Assembly (NCBI GenBank): GCA_020466095.1
Contig: CM035807.1
Coordinates: 101,306,436-101,370,435 of the forward strand
Direction of reading: 5' to 3'
Origin: Chlorops oryzae
Taxonomy: Eukaryota; Arthropoda; Insecta; Diptera; Chloropidae
DNA length: 64,000 nucleotides
Part shown: piece by piece, positions 22,702-34,769 of the stretch
Layout: each line of letters starts with the position of its first letter
Position numbering within the stretch: position 1 is the first letter of the stretch
Notes under the pieces: generated by a model
What the model was told of the DNA's origin: nothing
Databases searched by the model: none
Seen by the model: only the letters and a program-made list of their open reading frames with translations
Program-made: the position numbers and the translations under genes

Positions 22702-25700
22702 TCTAACAAAAAGAATCCAAAGAAAGCTCTTCTTTCGATTTCAATCACGTTTAAACCAGATCCCCAATACGCAATCATCGTTCGCTTTACGTTTCTTTTA
22801 GAACTCAAAACCAAACATAAACATAAACTAACTAACACCGAGGGAATATTGTCAGCAATGAGAGGAAAAACCAATCCTTTTTTGTATTTTTTGTATTTGC
22901 TTTTCTTACTAACCATTTGAAGCGTTATTATTATGACATACTATGGAAGTACGACGACCACGTTCGGTTGGCTCCCCCATGATGTGAAGCATTTTTTTAA
23001 GGACTTTATTCGCTCTAATAGCTCTTTTCGAAAAAAAAAAATGAAAAACAAACGAGAAAAAATGGAGGAAAAAGCAAAATATGCATGCTAACAACTGCCG
23101 CCCGTTCTAATGTCTGCTGTTCGGCGCCCATATTTGTGTAGTTCGGACATATGTTAACACATACAAGGCATCCGTGTTGTTGTTTTTGTTTTTGTTATTG
23201 CTATTGTTTGTGTAATGATAGTTGGACTCGGTAAGGAATGGCCACAAAGCTTACGAAATGAAGCAGATATTGTTGAAGCTCTCGATGGGATCCGATGCTC
23301 CTCCATGGCGGTGGAGTTGGTCAGTCATTGCTGTTCCATTTGCGGTCTCTGCGGCACGTTGCTTTCTATACTTTTGTTTTTCTCTGATTTTCTTCTCACT
23401 TCTCTGTTTTATTGTGTTTGTTTTTTTTTTTTTTTTGTTAATTTTTTTCGCCTTGTACATTGCTGCCCGATATGTATGTACCTACATATGTACATAATTT
23501 TTTGTTTCTCGCAAGCCCTCGACCCGCATAACATTTTTGTTCGCTTGTAAATGTGTGTAATTCGTCAAATACGACTGCGGTTGCGGTCGGCCGGTCGGTT
23601 GAATGTGCCGTTGAATGTTCGTGGGCATGTATTCTATGCCCGGATTTGATGGACACACATGTTCGGTCGTGTTTTGTGAAAACATATGCTGGGCAAATTT
23701 GCTTGCGCTTAACGTTTAAACCGCTTAATGTAACGAAGCAACAGACGCTTATGCCATTTATGAAAACATTACAAGAAACTTGGGTGCAACATACATACAT
23801 ACATACATACATAATTCAATGACGAGTAGCCAACGAGCAGTAACCTTTCGCCTGAAGGTGGATTTTGATGAGAAGAGCTTATGTTGTAACTAAATTATTT
23901 ATGAACTTAATAGTCTGTGGAAAAAGGCAGTTAAATGATCTCTGAGGGTAATTTCTTTATGTGAATAAAAAGAAATTTGACCAAAGTGCCCAATAAAAAT
24001 TTTAATAAAGGGATGCCTTAAAATAAGAATTGATTTGATCCCATTTCGTTTACTTGCGAATTCATTCGAGAAGCTCTTAACCTGGATTTGCAGCTGACAA
24101 GAAGCACAAAAAATTCGAACCAAATTATCATCATATTAGTAGCTTAATTAAAAATGACAAGGACAAGCTTTATTGGGTGGAGAAACCTTTCAGGTAACTC
24201 CGATGATGAGTCACGATATGAGCAAAGTACATAAGTACCCATCTACGTTATTCCTCATAACTCAATTCAGTTGGCTTATCCGCTTTTGTCGATATTGTAA
24301 ACTGCTTTCACAGAACCCTGCGAGCTGCTTTTTACACATCATAATAATAGGAAATTAAAAATGGCATCCAACGTTATAAGAATAGAAAATATAGCTTGAT
24401 TCTTCTTAACGTTTGCTAAGACGATAAAGGAGCCCTATTACAGCTGAATTGATCACATCCTGACAATTAAAACGAACATAGTCATTGTTGTTATAATGAA
24501 ATTGCACCATCGCCTTTAATTCTTGTCATTATACGAACATAATCAAGAAGGAAAGCAGACGCAAGTCTCGAATTAAATGAAGCCAGAAATTATGGGTCGA
24601 ACGCGCGGTGCCGATGTCCAGTAATGCCGGCTATCCGGAGTGTCCATTGCACAGTTACAGCACGACGTCTGAATGGTCCTGTTGCTGCTTATTAGATGTA
24701 AGACAAACATATCCTTTGACTGTGTACTTAATGAAGCGTGCTCTTCATATCCGTTTGCTTGTCATCTTTATGGCTACAATCTACCGCAATGTCGTTTAAT
24801 GATTCGGTTGCATTGCAGCAGTAACAACGACGGCAGCAGCAAGGAATACTTACTGCAGTGAAAATGATGTTATGTGCATGACCATATGTGGCCGCTGCTT
24901 CTCAAAAGGAATTTGTCTCATCGTGTTCGTATAATTATGTGCATTTGAGAGCATGATATGGATGATTTAATTGATTATTATTGACAGACACAGTTTCTGC
25001 TATAGAAGCGTGGATTATTTGCTCGATATTGGGCCTTAAAAGATGTTAAAAGCAATAACGTTGAATTACTAAGCTCCATTGTGAAGGAGCTCAAAATGTC
25101 TCCTTCGAATTAAGTTGAACTCTCTACACAAAAAAGAAAAGAAAAACCGTTCCCATATTAAATCAAAGCTAATGAACAGTCGAACGATAAAGAAATTCTC
25201 TGTTTGTCAACATTATGGGCAATAAATTTTCAACCTTTTTACTGCAGCAAAAGGTCCAAGCCATCATCGACGCCGACGCAATGTTGAAAGCTTAAGGCAT
25301 ACGTTCATATGTCCTTATTCCATGCGACAGCGTAATGTAAGCTAATAAATTCTCTAAAGGACATTTTAAACGTTCGGAAAACGTTACACAGCCAGCCATC
25401 GCTATCGCCACCGCCACCCTACACCGGCAGCAGCAGCAGAAGTATCACAAGCATCAGCAGAAGCAGCAGTATGTGCAGGAGTATGTTTCAAAATCAGTAG
25501 GTACTTTGCAACAAACATACCCCCAACTACATCGATATGCACTCTCGGACCTTTGAAGAGTTCTCAGATCTTACATGAAGTCGTTTTTACTCTTTCTTTA
25601 TACGAACACATACATGTGTATGAATGTTTTTGTGTGCGTTTGAAAATGTCGTAAATTTTGAAATGGGCGACATACGATAATTTGAGAATTTCCGAGCTTT

Positions 25701-26720
25701 CCGTCTTTACAGGTCCAGCCACTATACACAAAAGTTGTAAGTCAAATCGAACTTGCGAGTTCGGGTATTGGCTTTTAATCAGTGGCAGCCATACCGAATG
25801 CACTAAATCGTATTTTGTCCACTCAACGAAATTCGCCTGGCCCCCAGTCTTTCTACCCCCCACCCACCGATTTAACAGAGCAGACTAACAGTCGACCTTT
25901 TACCTGTGTAACCCCATAAAATCCCACATGTACATTTCGCATAGATTTCTCTTTAGTGGTTTTATGCGCAAAATGGAAATTCTTATTCGAATAATTTGAA
26001 TTCGGTCGACCGCAACATGGCGTCGTGTACTACAAATAGAGGGGGAGCAAGAGATGGAGATGGAGAGGGAGAGGGCGAGTGCGAGTGCGATTGCGAGCGA
26101 GGAAAAAAGAACAGCTTGGCAATTGTGCAATTTCCAATGAATTGGCGTCTAATATTTAAAATAATAAATTTTAATTTTTGTCACCGAAAATGGTTTGGCA
26201 ATCGCTTGATAAACGCTTTACGACGATATGGGGGAAAATAAATTTTTCAATTGAACTCTTAACGATTTGAAAATTGATTTATCACAAATTGTGCCAAGAA
26301 ATCGCTCCATAATTTTTGAGTACATAGATACTCAAAGCACATTTCAACCCTTAAACGTCAAATAACAAAAACAAAATTCCATCAAAAATTATTCCGATTG
26401 ATTCGTCATTTCCTCAAAACCTTGAACTTAAAATTCTAGGAATTTTGCGCGTTCCATCGTGTTTCTTTGTTCCTCGAAACATTCTCAGAGTTCCACTTGA
26501 AAGTTCTTGTTTTTAATTGGCAACTTTGAAAATGCATTTTTCGCTCTTTTACCTTGTTACTTTTACGAAAGAGGTAAACACAAAATTAGTCGCAGCCAAT
26601 TAGGCAATATTTGATGAAAGCAGTCGACAATTCTTCTTTTCTTTACGCTTTTCTTTTGTACGACAAACAAACCGAAATTTCATGCTCTAAAGTACACTGC
26701 GAGCAAAAAGTTTCAATCAA
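22702..26720. other. Noncoding DNA
   Basis: No gene recognised. It holds a (CATA)n run (23790-23813), a CG-richer patch near 23570-23650, a CAG-rich patch near 25425-25475 with a 70-codon Gln-rich open frame lacking a start codon, and a GA/GC-rich patch near 26040-26100. None carries splice-site or domain support strong enough to call an exon. Confidence 0.55.
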
Positions 26721-26724
26721 TTCC

Positions 26725-27512
26725 GGGTCTGGGAAAATTGCCTAAAGAAGTCTGGTGATAAGCTTGGGCCTAGCTAGATTTGCCAGAGTATAGATAAATC
26801 TAGGATGGGTCTAGACAGGCCATGGGCTAACAAATTTTGACTCGATCGGGCTTATCTTGGACCTACTTTGGCGCTGGGTGGCGATGACGTGAATAATCTA
26901 GATAGGGATAGAAAGGATAGGGATAGAAAATCCTAGTTTATGACGCCTATTTAGTGGCCGTCTTAGCAAAAATCTAGACAATATCTCACTGGATTTCACT
27001 AGTTATAGCCCATGTATATGGAAATTATTTTCGGAGAGAGAAAATTTGATACAAAATCTTCTTTATAATTCTCACTTAGTTTATAGTCGTGGAACTATAA
27101 AAGCTGTACTTTGCGCTTTAAACGTCAGATTTGCGCAGAAGCACTGTTGCCAATTTAGAGGAATCTCCCCTAAATATAAATATATTTCTGATCTATAGTT
27201 GAGTCTTAGGGTCAGGGAGAATTTTATGGAGTAAATTTCAAAATTAAATTTTAAGGAATTCTGGACTTGCTTTGAGGCATTCAGGGAATGTTTCCCTTAA
27301 AAAATGGCAACAGTGCCATATGATTGATTAGGACCTAGATAGGTCCTAAACAAAAATTACTAGCTAGGCCCATTCTAACCATAACTTTAACAAATAAGGA
27401 AAGGTCTGGCTAGACTTTACTGGGCAGGCCGAAGATTTAAACTAGGCAAATCTAGCTATCTTCAATATATAAGTAGTTAAAATTTCTAGCTAGATTAAAA
27501 TTTTGTGAGAAA
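26725..27512. mobile_element. CTAGCTAG-rich TIR element, copy A
   Basis: Homologous to 54889-55631. Shared blocks are GGAAA(A)TTGCCTA, TTATAATTCTCACTTAGTTTA, TGTACTTTG and AGACTTTACT, plus AATTACTAGC near the right end. Ends are imperfect inverted repeats (GGGTCTGGGAAAATTGCC; right end on the minus strand CTAGCTAGAAATTTTAAC). CTAGCTAG and GCCTAGCTAG words recur in the outer parts of both copies. No coding capacity. A TIR insert occupies 27142-27315. Confidence 0.65.
27142..27315. mobile_element. 174-bp MITE with CACTGTTGCCA ends, nested
   Basis: CACTGTTGCCAATTTAGAGG at the left end mirrors the right end, which reads CACTGTTGCCATTTTTTAAG on the minus strand. Copy B of the host element has no such insert, which supports insertion after the copies diverged. 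No clear target duplication. Confidence 0.65.
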
Positions 27513-28611
27513 AAAAAATCCAAAAGGAAAAAAGATGAAATGAAATGCACCCCTCGAAGTTCTTATTTCCTAAGAGAAATATTGTCAGAGAACATTTAGG
27601 ACTCACTGTAAGCTGATTTACCACAGCAAGGAACAACGTCAATCACGGCAGGGCACAAAAACAAAAAAAAAACAAAACAACAACAAAAATACCAGCACGA
27701 CTACAAAACAAATCGGAGCTACGATTTGCTATTGACTATTTGAGTCCTTTTGAGGCAGCAAAACACGACAACGTCGATGTGAAAAGGAAAACACTCATCA
27801 TTAGCGCCATTCAAGCGTATAACCGACTGAAATAACATTCGTCGACGGCAAGGACGAGACTAGAGGAAATGTACATACATACATACATACATATTCGTTT
27901 GATGAGCGACGGTAGCTGCTAGGTATTCTTGCATGTTTGTATGTTTTTGTTGACAATTTTAAATCAACAACACACAACAATAACAGCAATAAAACAACAA
28001 CAATAACAAGAAGAACAACAGCGAGGATAGCAAGAACAAGCGAGTAGGAAAAGTCATTAAATAAAACGCCTGATAAATGTACACATGTTGAGATGGCACC
28101 TAAAGGACACAACACTTCTGGCTTTTAAGAGTTCTCAAAATATTTGCAAAGCTATTACACTACGCGTATAAATTAAAGGGCAAAAGAGAGAAAAATCGTA
28201 AAGCGTGCGCAAGCATTCATGTGTGTATGTGTGTGTTGTGTGTGTGTGTGTGTGCGACTTTGTAAGACACCAGAACCAGGGGTTTTCCTGTGAATGAACG
28301 CTGTGTGCTTGGTAAAATTAACATTCTCAAGGTACCTATTGGCTTAAAATTTTGCACATGCAACCCATGATCTCTTGACGTAAAAAGGGATAAACAATTT
28401 GATTTTTTTCCTTTTGCACAAAGGGATGGATGCTTTTTGATGCCTTTCAGATGTTAGAGCGGATGTTTTGACTCGCGTCGTTTGTCGACTTGTTGTTTTG
28501 TTTGCTATTCTTCAATCGGGCGACGCAATTAAGTCGAGCCCATTGAGAAGAGTGTGAGACAGTGAAGTGCTTGAATGGCTGAGTCCTAACAGGATATTTG
28601 AATTGAACCTT
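27513..28611. other. Noncoding DNA with microsatellites
   Basis: (CATA)n at about 27870-27892, AACA/CAA-rich patches near 27660-27690 and 27966-28020, and a (GT)n tract near 28219-28256. A 104-codon minus-strand frame over 27801-28115 contains a Leu/Val run made by these repeats and is not called. Confidence 0.6.
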
Positions 28612-28721
28612 ATAGGCTTTTCAGACTATGAATTTAAAATCTGAATTTAGCTCCTTAAGTTGAATTTATCAAAAACCCTTTCAGACTGTCCGTTTCTGAA
28701 TTTACGACTTCAAACAGCTGT

Positions 28722-29601
28722 TTTTATACCCGACACACTCTGTGTCGAGGGTATATTGCGTTTGTTGGGTTGTGTGTAACACCCAGAACCAGTCGAGATA
28801 GACCATACAAAATGTATATAGAAATGATCAGCGTCACCAGGAGACTCGATTTAGACATGTCCGTCTGTCCGTCTGTCTGTCTGTCCGTCTGTCCGTCTGT
28901 CTGTATACAGTTATCTTATCGAAGGAGTTGAGGTATCTTGACAAAATTTGGTATGCGTGCTCACGGGGACACGAGTAAGAACAAGTTCGAGAATGGACCC
29001 GATCGGACCATTTTTAGGGGTACCTCCAGTACTAGGGTCTGTTATGAAAATCATAAAAACTGCTCTAAAACCTGAGTTTTTCAAGATATTTTGATGAAAC
29101 TTGGTATTTGAATATGTTTAAAGACAAGTAATATGATTTCAAAAAATTTGAAAAGTGGGCGTGGCATAAGGGCGTTTTTCGAAAATTGTCTCCTACACCC
29201 GAAATTCAAATGGGACTTGAACGAAAGTTGGCACGTATGCTTCCTTGATAGCCAGTAACGTCCTCCCCAAAATTTTTTTCGATAGAACCATTATTAAGGA
29301 TACCTCTAGTACTAGGGTCTGTCACAAAAATCCCAAAAATGCCTCAAAAGCGGACTTTATTGAAATATTTCAATGAAACTTAGAATTTAAGAGTATATAT
29401 AAGGGTCCGATTAGAATCCCAAAAAAATTGAAAAATTGGGCGTGGCAAATAGGCGGTTTTTATAAAGAAATTTAACAAAAGTCGGTATATGGGCCCAATA
29501 TGTCCTTAAACACCTCTTGATATTAAAAATTATTCGAACATAAGTGTCTGTGTCGGGTATTCTATTGTCAGGCTCGCCTGACTATAACACCCTTACTTGT
29601 T
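28722..29601 (+). mobile_element. DINE-1/INE-1-like Helentron-type element, copy 1
   Basis: The 5' hairpin TATACCCGACACA/TGTGTCGAGGGTATA is followed by a GTCY tetranucleotide array (28859-28904). Two internal repeats of the GGTACCTCCAGTACTAGGG and GTGGGCGTGGC blocks follow. The 3' hairpin GTCAGGCTCGCCTGAC (29567-29582) lies just before the CTTGTTT end. This architecture matches fly DINE-1 elements, which are non-autonomous rolling-circle (Helentron) relatives. No protein is encoded. It sits inside the TIR element that starts at 28615. Confidence 0.8.
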
Positions 29602-29829
29602 TGTTTTTGGATTGATTTTCGAACAACTTTTCACATTTGTTTCATTCAAAAGCTGCAAAATAGAAAATGACCAGAAAAAAATGTTAAGCATGTTATTGTT
29701 GAGACGTCACAAATTGCAAAAAATGAAAGCAACCGGAATGGTGTTAATAATTAGCTTGCTAACATCAATTTTGAACAACATTCAACATGCTGCAATTCTA
29801 TCCAGCAGTCCAAACACGCTTTTGAATAT

Positions 29830-30047
29830 TACCCAGCAAGCAATATGAGCGCTTTCGGATACTCTTTTCGGACAGAGATAAAATTGCTTTCACCTTCCAA
29901 ATGAAGCTTTTTCTGTGCCCGTGCTTAAAGAGGATTTCCGGATGATCCGAAAATGCTCCATTTTATGTGTTTACTCATAAAACGGTCTTACATTAGGCTC
30001 TTTTCAGACGTATGATTCGGAGCGCTCCGAAATTTGCTTGCTGGGTA
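29830..30047. mobile_element. 214-bp MITE, CCCAGCAAGCAA ends, TA target duplication
   Basis: CCCAGCAAGCAA at 29832 and TTGCTTGCTGGG ending at 30045 are perfect inverted ends flanked by TA. The subterminal AGCGCTTTCGG and CGGAGCGCTCCG are also inverted. TA duplication suggests a Tc1/mariner-type origin. The inner GGCTCTTTTCAGACG word resembles the ends of the 22120 and 28615 elements. Confidence 0.7.
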
Positions 30048-30287
30048 ATTTCAAATCAAAATAAAAACAGCTGACTTCAACGTTCAAGGTTGAAAAAAAG
30101 GGAGTAAAAGGTGAGGGTTGCAGCAACGAATGCCTAAACTCATGAGTTTATTTCTGAGTTTAAAGACCCTAAACTCAGTTTAAACGCACTACTAAAGTCT
30201 ACTTAAGGTACTAAATTCAGTTTAACGCAATAGTCTGGAAACCATATTAAAGTGGTTTCGGTTTAAAATGTTTTGCTACTGGATAGG

Positions 30288-30765
30288 TTCATACTGAATT
30301 GTATATTCAAGCTAAGTTTTATAATATCTATCTTATAGTTTCATCCGCCTTCATACCCTTTTGGAAGGCCGCTATTCAGGCTATAATGAAGTGGGGCTAA
30401 ATTTATTTTCCATCCAAATTTATAATAGGTATAGACTAATGGCTCGATTTGAGAGAGGAATGACCTCATCGGTCGCCGAATATATTTTATTCTATTTTTA
30501 AAAAGAAGATACGTTTTGGAAAAAATTGGCAAGTCCACCGGTGCAGCTAAAATTTGCCTATAAAAAGCTTCTTTAAAAGCAATTTGCCGTTCGGAGTCGG
30601 CATTAGACTGTAGGTCCCACTCTTCCCACTAGAGTGATGCAGACAGCGACAGGTCGGCTGGATGAAAAATATCGTCCCATCCTTAAGACCACAAAGCGAA
30701 TCTTCCCCGTTGTAAATTGGGATTAATAATCGCTAAAGAAAAGAAAAAGAAAAAGAAAAAGTTTT
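30288..30765 (+). mobile_element. Retroelement 3' region with GAAAAA tail, copy 1
   Basis: Nearly identical to 33227-33689 for about 460 bp, with only scattered substitutions. It contains TTCGGAGTCGGCATTAGAC then TGTAGGTCCCAC, a phrase I recall from 3' ends of abundant tephritid LINEs. It ends GGGATTAATAATCGCTAAAG followed by GAAAAA repeats. Both copies start at the same base (CATACTGAATTG). Similarity seems to continue briefly past the tail (TTTTGTGCAAAATT versus TTTTGGGCGAAATT). No open frame of interest. Confidence 0.7.
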
Positions 30766-31335
30766 GTGCAAAATTCGACTCTAAAAATATTTGCATTTTT
30801 AGATTTTCCCCCGCTTTTGCGAATACTGTTATTTTAAAAGTGATATGTTCGTTTATTTCTTGTAAGAACCCTAGGGTTGAAATTTTCGAAGAATTATCCG
30901 TGCCATTGTTATTTTTAAATGCGAAATAAATATTTAAAAGTAGAAGTTATTCCGTTACTCAAAACCCGAATATTTTGTTGCCCGACTGCGACAGAAGGAG
31001 GGTAATGTTTCTCGTGCCAGTAGGTCGCCTCCGATATTTGTGACAAGCCATTATGCCAGTCTATGATAACTAGCCATTGTGCTAGCCAAAAAATGAATGG
31101 TGTGAAGTATATTTTTTGTTTGTTTGTTTTGTGCTGGAACATATCGCACCCCGTCACCTAAAGTGGCACAACTCAAAACTTTGAATCTTTTTCATAAGTC
31201 ACATGTCTACCTATACAATAAGTAATACTCCATTATTGTTATTGTAAATAGCAATAAAACACCATTATGTCTTTTTTGCTGCAATGATTTGATCACTTGT
31301 TGGCATTGACAAAGAGACTCATTTTGAGTTAGTGC
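30766..31335. other. Noncoding DNA
   Basis: No gene recognised. Paired CCATTATGCCAG and CCATTGTGCTAG words occur near 31050-31085. Confidence 0.5.
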
Positions 31336-31493
31336 TTTTTATACCCGACACACTCTGTGTCGAGGGTATATTGCGTTTGTTGGGTTGTGTGTAACACCCA
31401 GAACCAGTCGAGATAGACTATACAAAATGTATATAGAAATGATCAGCGTCACCAGGAGATTCGATTTAGCCATGTCCGTCTGTCTGTCTGTCC

Positions 31494-31527
<34 letters not shown>

Positions 31528-32225
31528 ATACAGTTATCTTATCGAAGGAGTTGAGCTATCTTGACAAAATTTTGTATGCGTGCTCACGGGGACATGAGTA
31601 AGACTAAGTTCGAGAATGGACCCGATCGGACCATTTTTAGGGGTACCTCCAGTACTAGGGTCTGTTACGAAAATCACAAAAACTGCTCTAAAATCGGAGT
31701 TTTTCAAGATATTTTGATGAAATTTGGCATTTGAACATATTTTAGGCCAATTAATGTGATTTACAAAAATCAGAAAAATGGGCGTGGCAGAAGGGCGTTT
31801 TTCGAAAAATTGTCTCCTACTCCCGAAACGCCTATGGGACTTGAACGAAAATGGCACTTATACTTCCTTTGTTACCATAAACATCCTGCCCAAAAATTTT
31901 CTGAATTGGTTCATTATTAAGGGTACCTCCAGTACTAGGGTCTGTCACAAAAATCCGAAAACTGCCCCAAAATCTGACTTTTTCCAAATATGTCAATGAA
32001 ACTTAGATTTTGCGCGTATATTTAAGCCTCCGATTAGAATTCCGAAAAATTGGAAAAGTGGGCGTGGCAAAGGGGCGGTTTGCATAAAGAAATTTAAAAA
32101 AAATGCGGTATATGGGGCCCCTATGGCCTTAAACAAATCCTGATATTAAAAATTATTTGAATATGTGTGTCTGTGTCGGGTATTCTATTGTCAGGCTTGC
32201 CTGACTATAACACCCTTACTTGTTT
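31336..32225 (+). mobile_element. DINE-1/INE-1-like Helentron-type element, copy 2
   Basis: Full-length homolog of 28722-29601. It has the same 5' hairpin, a longer and cleaner GTCY array (31474-31528), the GTGGGCGTGGC blocks, and the 3' hairpin GTCAGGCTTGCCTGAC (32190-32205), where a single changed loop base keeps the stem. It ends CCCTTACTTGTTT. Open frames of about 107 and 73 codons inside are not conserved between copies. Confidence 0.8.
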
Positions 32226-33226
32226 ACTATTTGAAGTTAGTTAAATTTTATGTTGTGTCCTTTTAATGATTAAATTCGGTTCTTTTTGTTCAACTTTAAA
32301 TCATCAAAAAGGCATCACCAAAAATAATACAGAAATAATTTGGTAAAAAAATTTATCAATAGGAACATTACGCAAAGACAATTATTTTTCTAAAAAGTGT
32401 TAAAATCAATTTTCTTCTTCGCAAAAAAGCGTTTTATTTTACAAATATGTTTTATTAGCTCAAAAACAATTGTTAGTATTTTCTGAAAAATTAGAAATTT
32501 TGAGTTGTGTCTCCTTAGTTGCCGGGTTGCGATATGCAAACAATGGCGCCAAAATTCAGGAATATGCATCATTTTAAACTTTTTACATAATATTATGTGG
32601 ACCACACTGATTTTTAAGCACTGAGTAGCTACATGGGTACCAAGCAGCTAATTTAAACTGCACTATTGTTGTAGAAGAACCCGCAAAAATTTGTTTTTCT
32701 TGACCCTTTTCTATGATCTCGTTCAAGCCTTACTTTTTTCGCTTATTTGAATCGAATCCATGTTAAAAAAAAATTTATAGACACGTGTTTGCTGCTATGA
32801 TTCGCCAAATAAACTAACAACATACTATTGGTCACACAAATGTATTAAAGTCAGTATGAAATAACTTGATAGCTATAATACAGACTCACGCATGGCTACA
32901 ATGAGAAGTTTTGTTTTAGTCGCTATAAGAATTGAATGAAACCCTTTTGTGCCTACTTTTACTTGCCACAGAGCAGTTTCTTGAACGCGCTCAGTAACAA
33001 AAATCTGATTCGGTTGCATTGAACTTATTCAAAACTCGACAGTGATTCGCAGTTTCAATCCATATAATTTGTAACCGATAAATATAGTTATGGTGACTCC
33101 TTAAAACATAAGTTACAGAAAACCTTTTTTTTGACATCTCGGCAACTGGATTGGTTTCATGAAACTCCTTTTACGACTTTTCAGCAACTGATTTTGGTTT
33201 CAAAGCATTCTTGTGTTCTGCTCGGG
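32226..33226. other. AT-rich noncoding DNA
   Basis: No gene or repeat recognised. Confidence 0.5.
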
Positions 33227-33689
33227 TACATACTGAATTGTATATTCAAGCTAAATTTTATAATATCTATCTTATAGTTTCATCCGCTTTCATACCCTTT
33301 TGGAAGACCGCTATTCAGGCTATAATGAAGTGGGGCTAAATTTATTTTCCATCCAAATTTATAATAGGTATAGACTAATGGCTCAATTTGAGAGAGGAAT
33401 GACCCCATCGGTCGCCGAATATATTTTATTCTATTTTTAAAAAGAAGATACGTTTTGGAAAAAATTGGCAAGTCCACCGGTGCAGCTAAAATTTGCCTAT
33501 AAAAAGCTTCTTTAAAAGCAATTTGCCCTACGGAGTCGGCATTAGGCAGTAGGTCCCACTCTTCCCACTAGAGTGATGCAGACAGCGACAGGTCGGCTGG
33601 AAGAAAAATATCGTCCCATCCTTAAGACCACAAAGCGAATCTTCCCCGTTTTAAAACGGGATTAATAATCGCTAAAGAAAAAGAAAAAG
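33227..33689 (+). mobile_element. Retroelement 3' region with GAAAAA tail, copy 2
   Basis: Near-identical partner of 30288-30765 in the same orientation, with a shorter tail. Differences are isolated substitutions (for example CCGCCTTC versus CCGCTTTC, and GTAAATTGGG versus TAAAACGGG). Flanking sequence does not match the flanks of copy 1, so these are separate insertions rather than a local duplication. Confidence 0.7.
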
Positions 33690-34769
33690 TTTTGGGCGAA
33701 ATTGTGTAGACAAACCCCTCTAAAAATAGTCATGCATTAAACAGAAAAAATATACATGAAAATAAATTATATCAGGGAATGCCCTAATTTTCATTTCTAA
33801 ACAGAAAGATTCCAATTTTTATCTTTAATTTAAAAAAAATTTTTTTTTTACTAAAAGTGCAATAGAATGCCTTTGTAATGCTTAAAAACGAATTTCAACT
33901 GAGTCCACTTGAACGAATTAATGATAATTAACCCTGCTTTTTACACGATACTGTCAAGCACTTTGTAAAAGAAAGTGCCAGGACAGAGCTAAGAAAAAAA
34001 AAAAAAAGAAACCAAAACGAAAGAACGAAGAGAACAAAACTGCTTAGAAGGACTTAAGTTTCAATTCCTTTTGAAAGCAAATACGCAACCCCACTGTACT
34101 TTGACCCAATAACAATGAAGTTAGTTGGAAACGCGAGCTCTCCACGAGAAGAGAGATACGATTTGAAGTCGTAAAAAAACCGAGTAGCTGACAATCGGTT
34201 TATGCCTTAATTTGCCAACTCAAACTTAAATAGAAAACTAATTTAAAGTTAAATAAAAAGTTTAGCAATTCTTTGTTTTTTTTTTTCATCCCGACTGGCC
34301 ACACTCTTTTACCCGAGGGTTTTTGTTTTGTGTTAAAAAACAAAATAATAAAAAAAAATAAAAATAAAAATAAAAACCCAGGAGGTAAAAAGAAGAAAAA
34401 CTTCTTATTGCTAAAGTTGCTTGAAATGCGAGGACGTAATGGGTTGCGTTAATGAAAAATGATATTATTTAAAAGTTAGTGAAGAAACCTTCTGTGACCA
34501 TGGAAAGTGAGGGGGAAAAAACAAGGCGAGTACCGAGCCAACGTTCTTCTTCGCAGTTCTTAAAAACAAATTGAAGAAAAATAAAATTTGAAATACCGAC
34601 AGATGCATCAAATTTGGAATGACCGAAAAGGGACTGAGAGGACATTCTTATTATTTATCGATGTATTGTATATCGATAAAATAAAAGGTGAAATTATTTT
34701 AAATTAAACTCTTTGCTCAAAAGGGTACAACCGAAAGGTCAACAAAAGAAAGCCATTCAAGTAATAATA
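33690..34769. other. AT-rich noncoding DNA
   Basis: No gene recognised. A-rich low-complexity sequence lies near 34335-34376, and two ATCGAT words near 34660-34680. Confidence 0.5.

Larger units (their letters stand above)
28612..30246. mobile_element. TIR element with GGCTTTTCAGAC-type ends, interrupted by two other elements
   Basis: The left end (GGCTTTTCAGACTAT from 28615, then CTGAATTTAGCTCCTTAAG) mirrors the right end, which ends at 30243 and reads GGTTTCCAGACTATTG then CTGAATTTAGTACCTTAAG on the minus strand. ATA flanks both sides (28612-28614, 30244-30246). Deeper, CAGCTGTTTTTA also occurs inverted at both sides. Without its two inserts (28722-29601 and 29832-30045) it is about 535 bp and non-coding. 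An 83-codon frame at 29597-29848 lies across a junction and is not called. Confidence 0.6.

Noticed and set aside
24608..24799. Possible coding exon (NAGYPECPLHSYSTT...) followed by GTAAGA
   Set aside because: The donor-like GTAAGA follows an open stretch, but there is no pyrimidine-rich acceptor before it and no recognisable domain, so evidence is insufficient.
25360..25556. Gln-rich open frame over CAG repeats
   Set aside because: No start codon, composition is driven by CAG/CAC repeats, and such patches are common in fly noncoding DNA.
29597..29848. 83-codon plus-strand frame
   Set aside because: It spans junctions of a DINE-like element, its host and a MITE, so it cannot be an inherited gene in this form.
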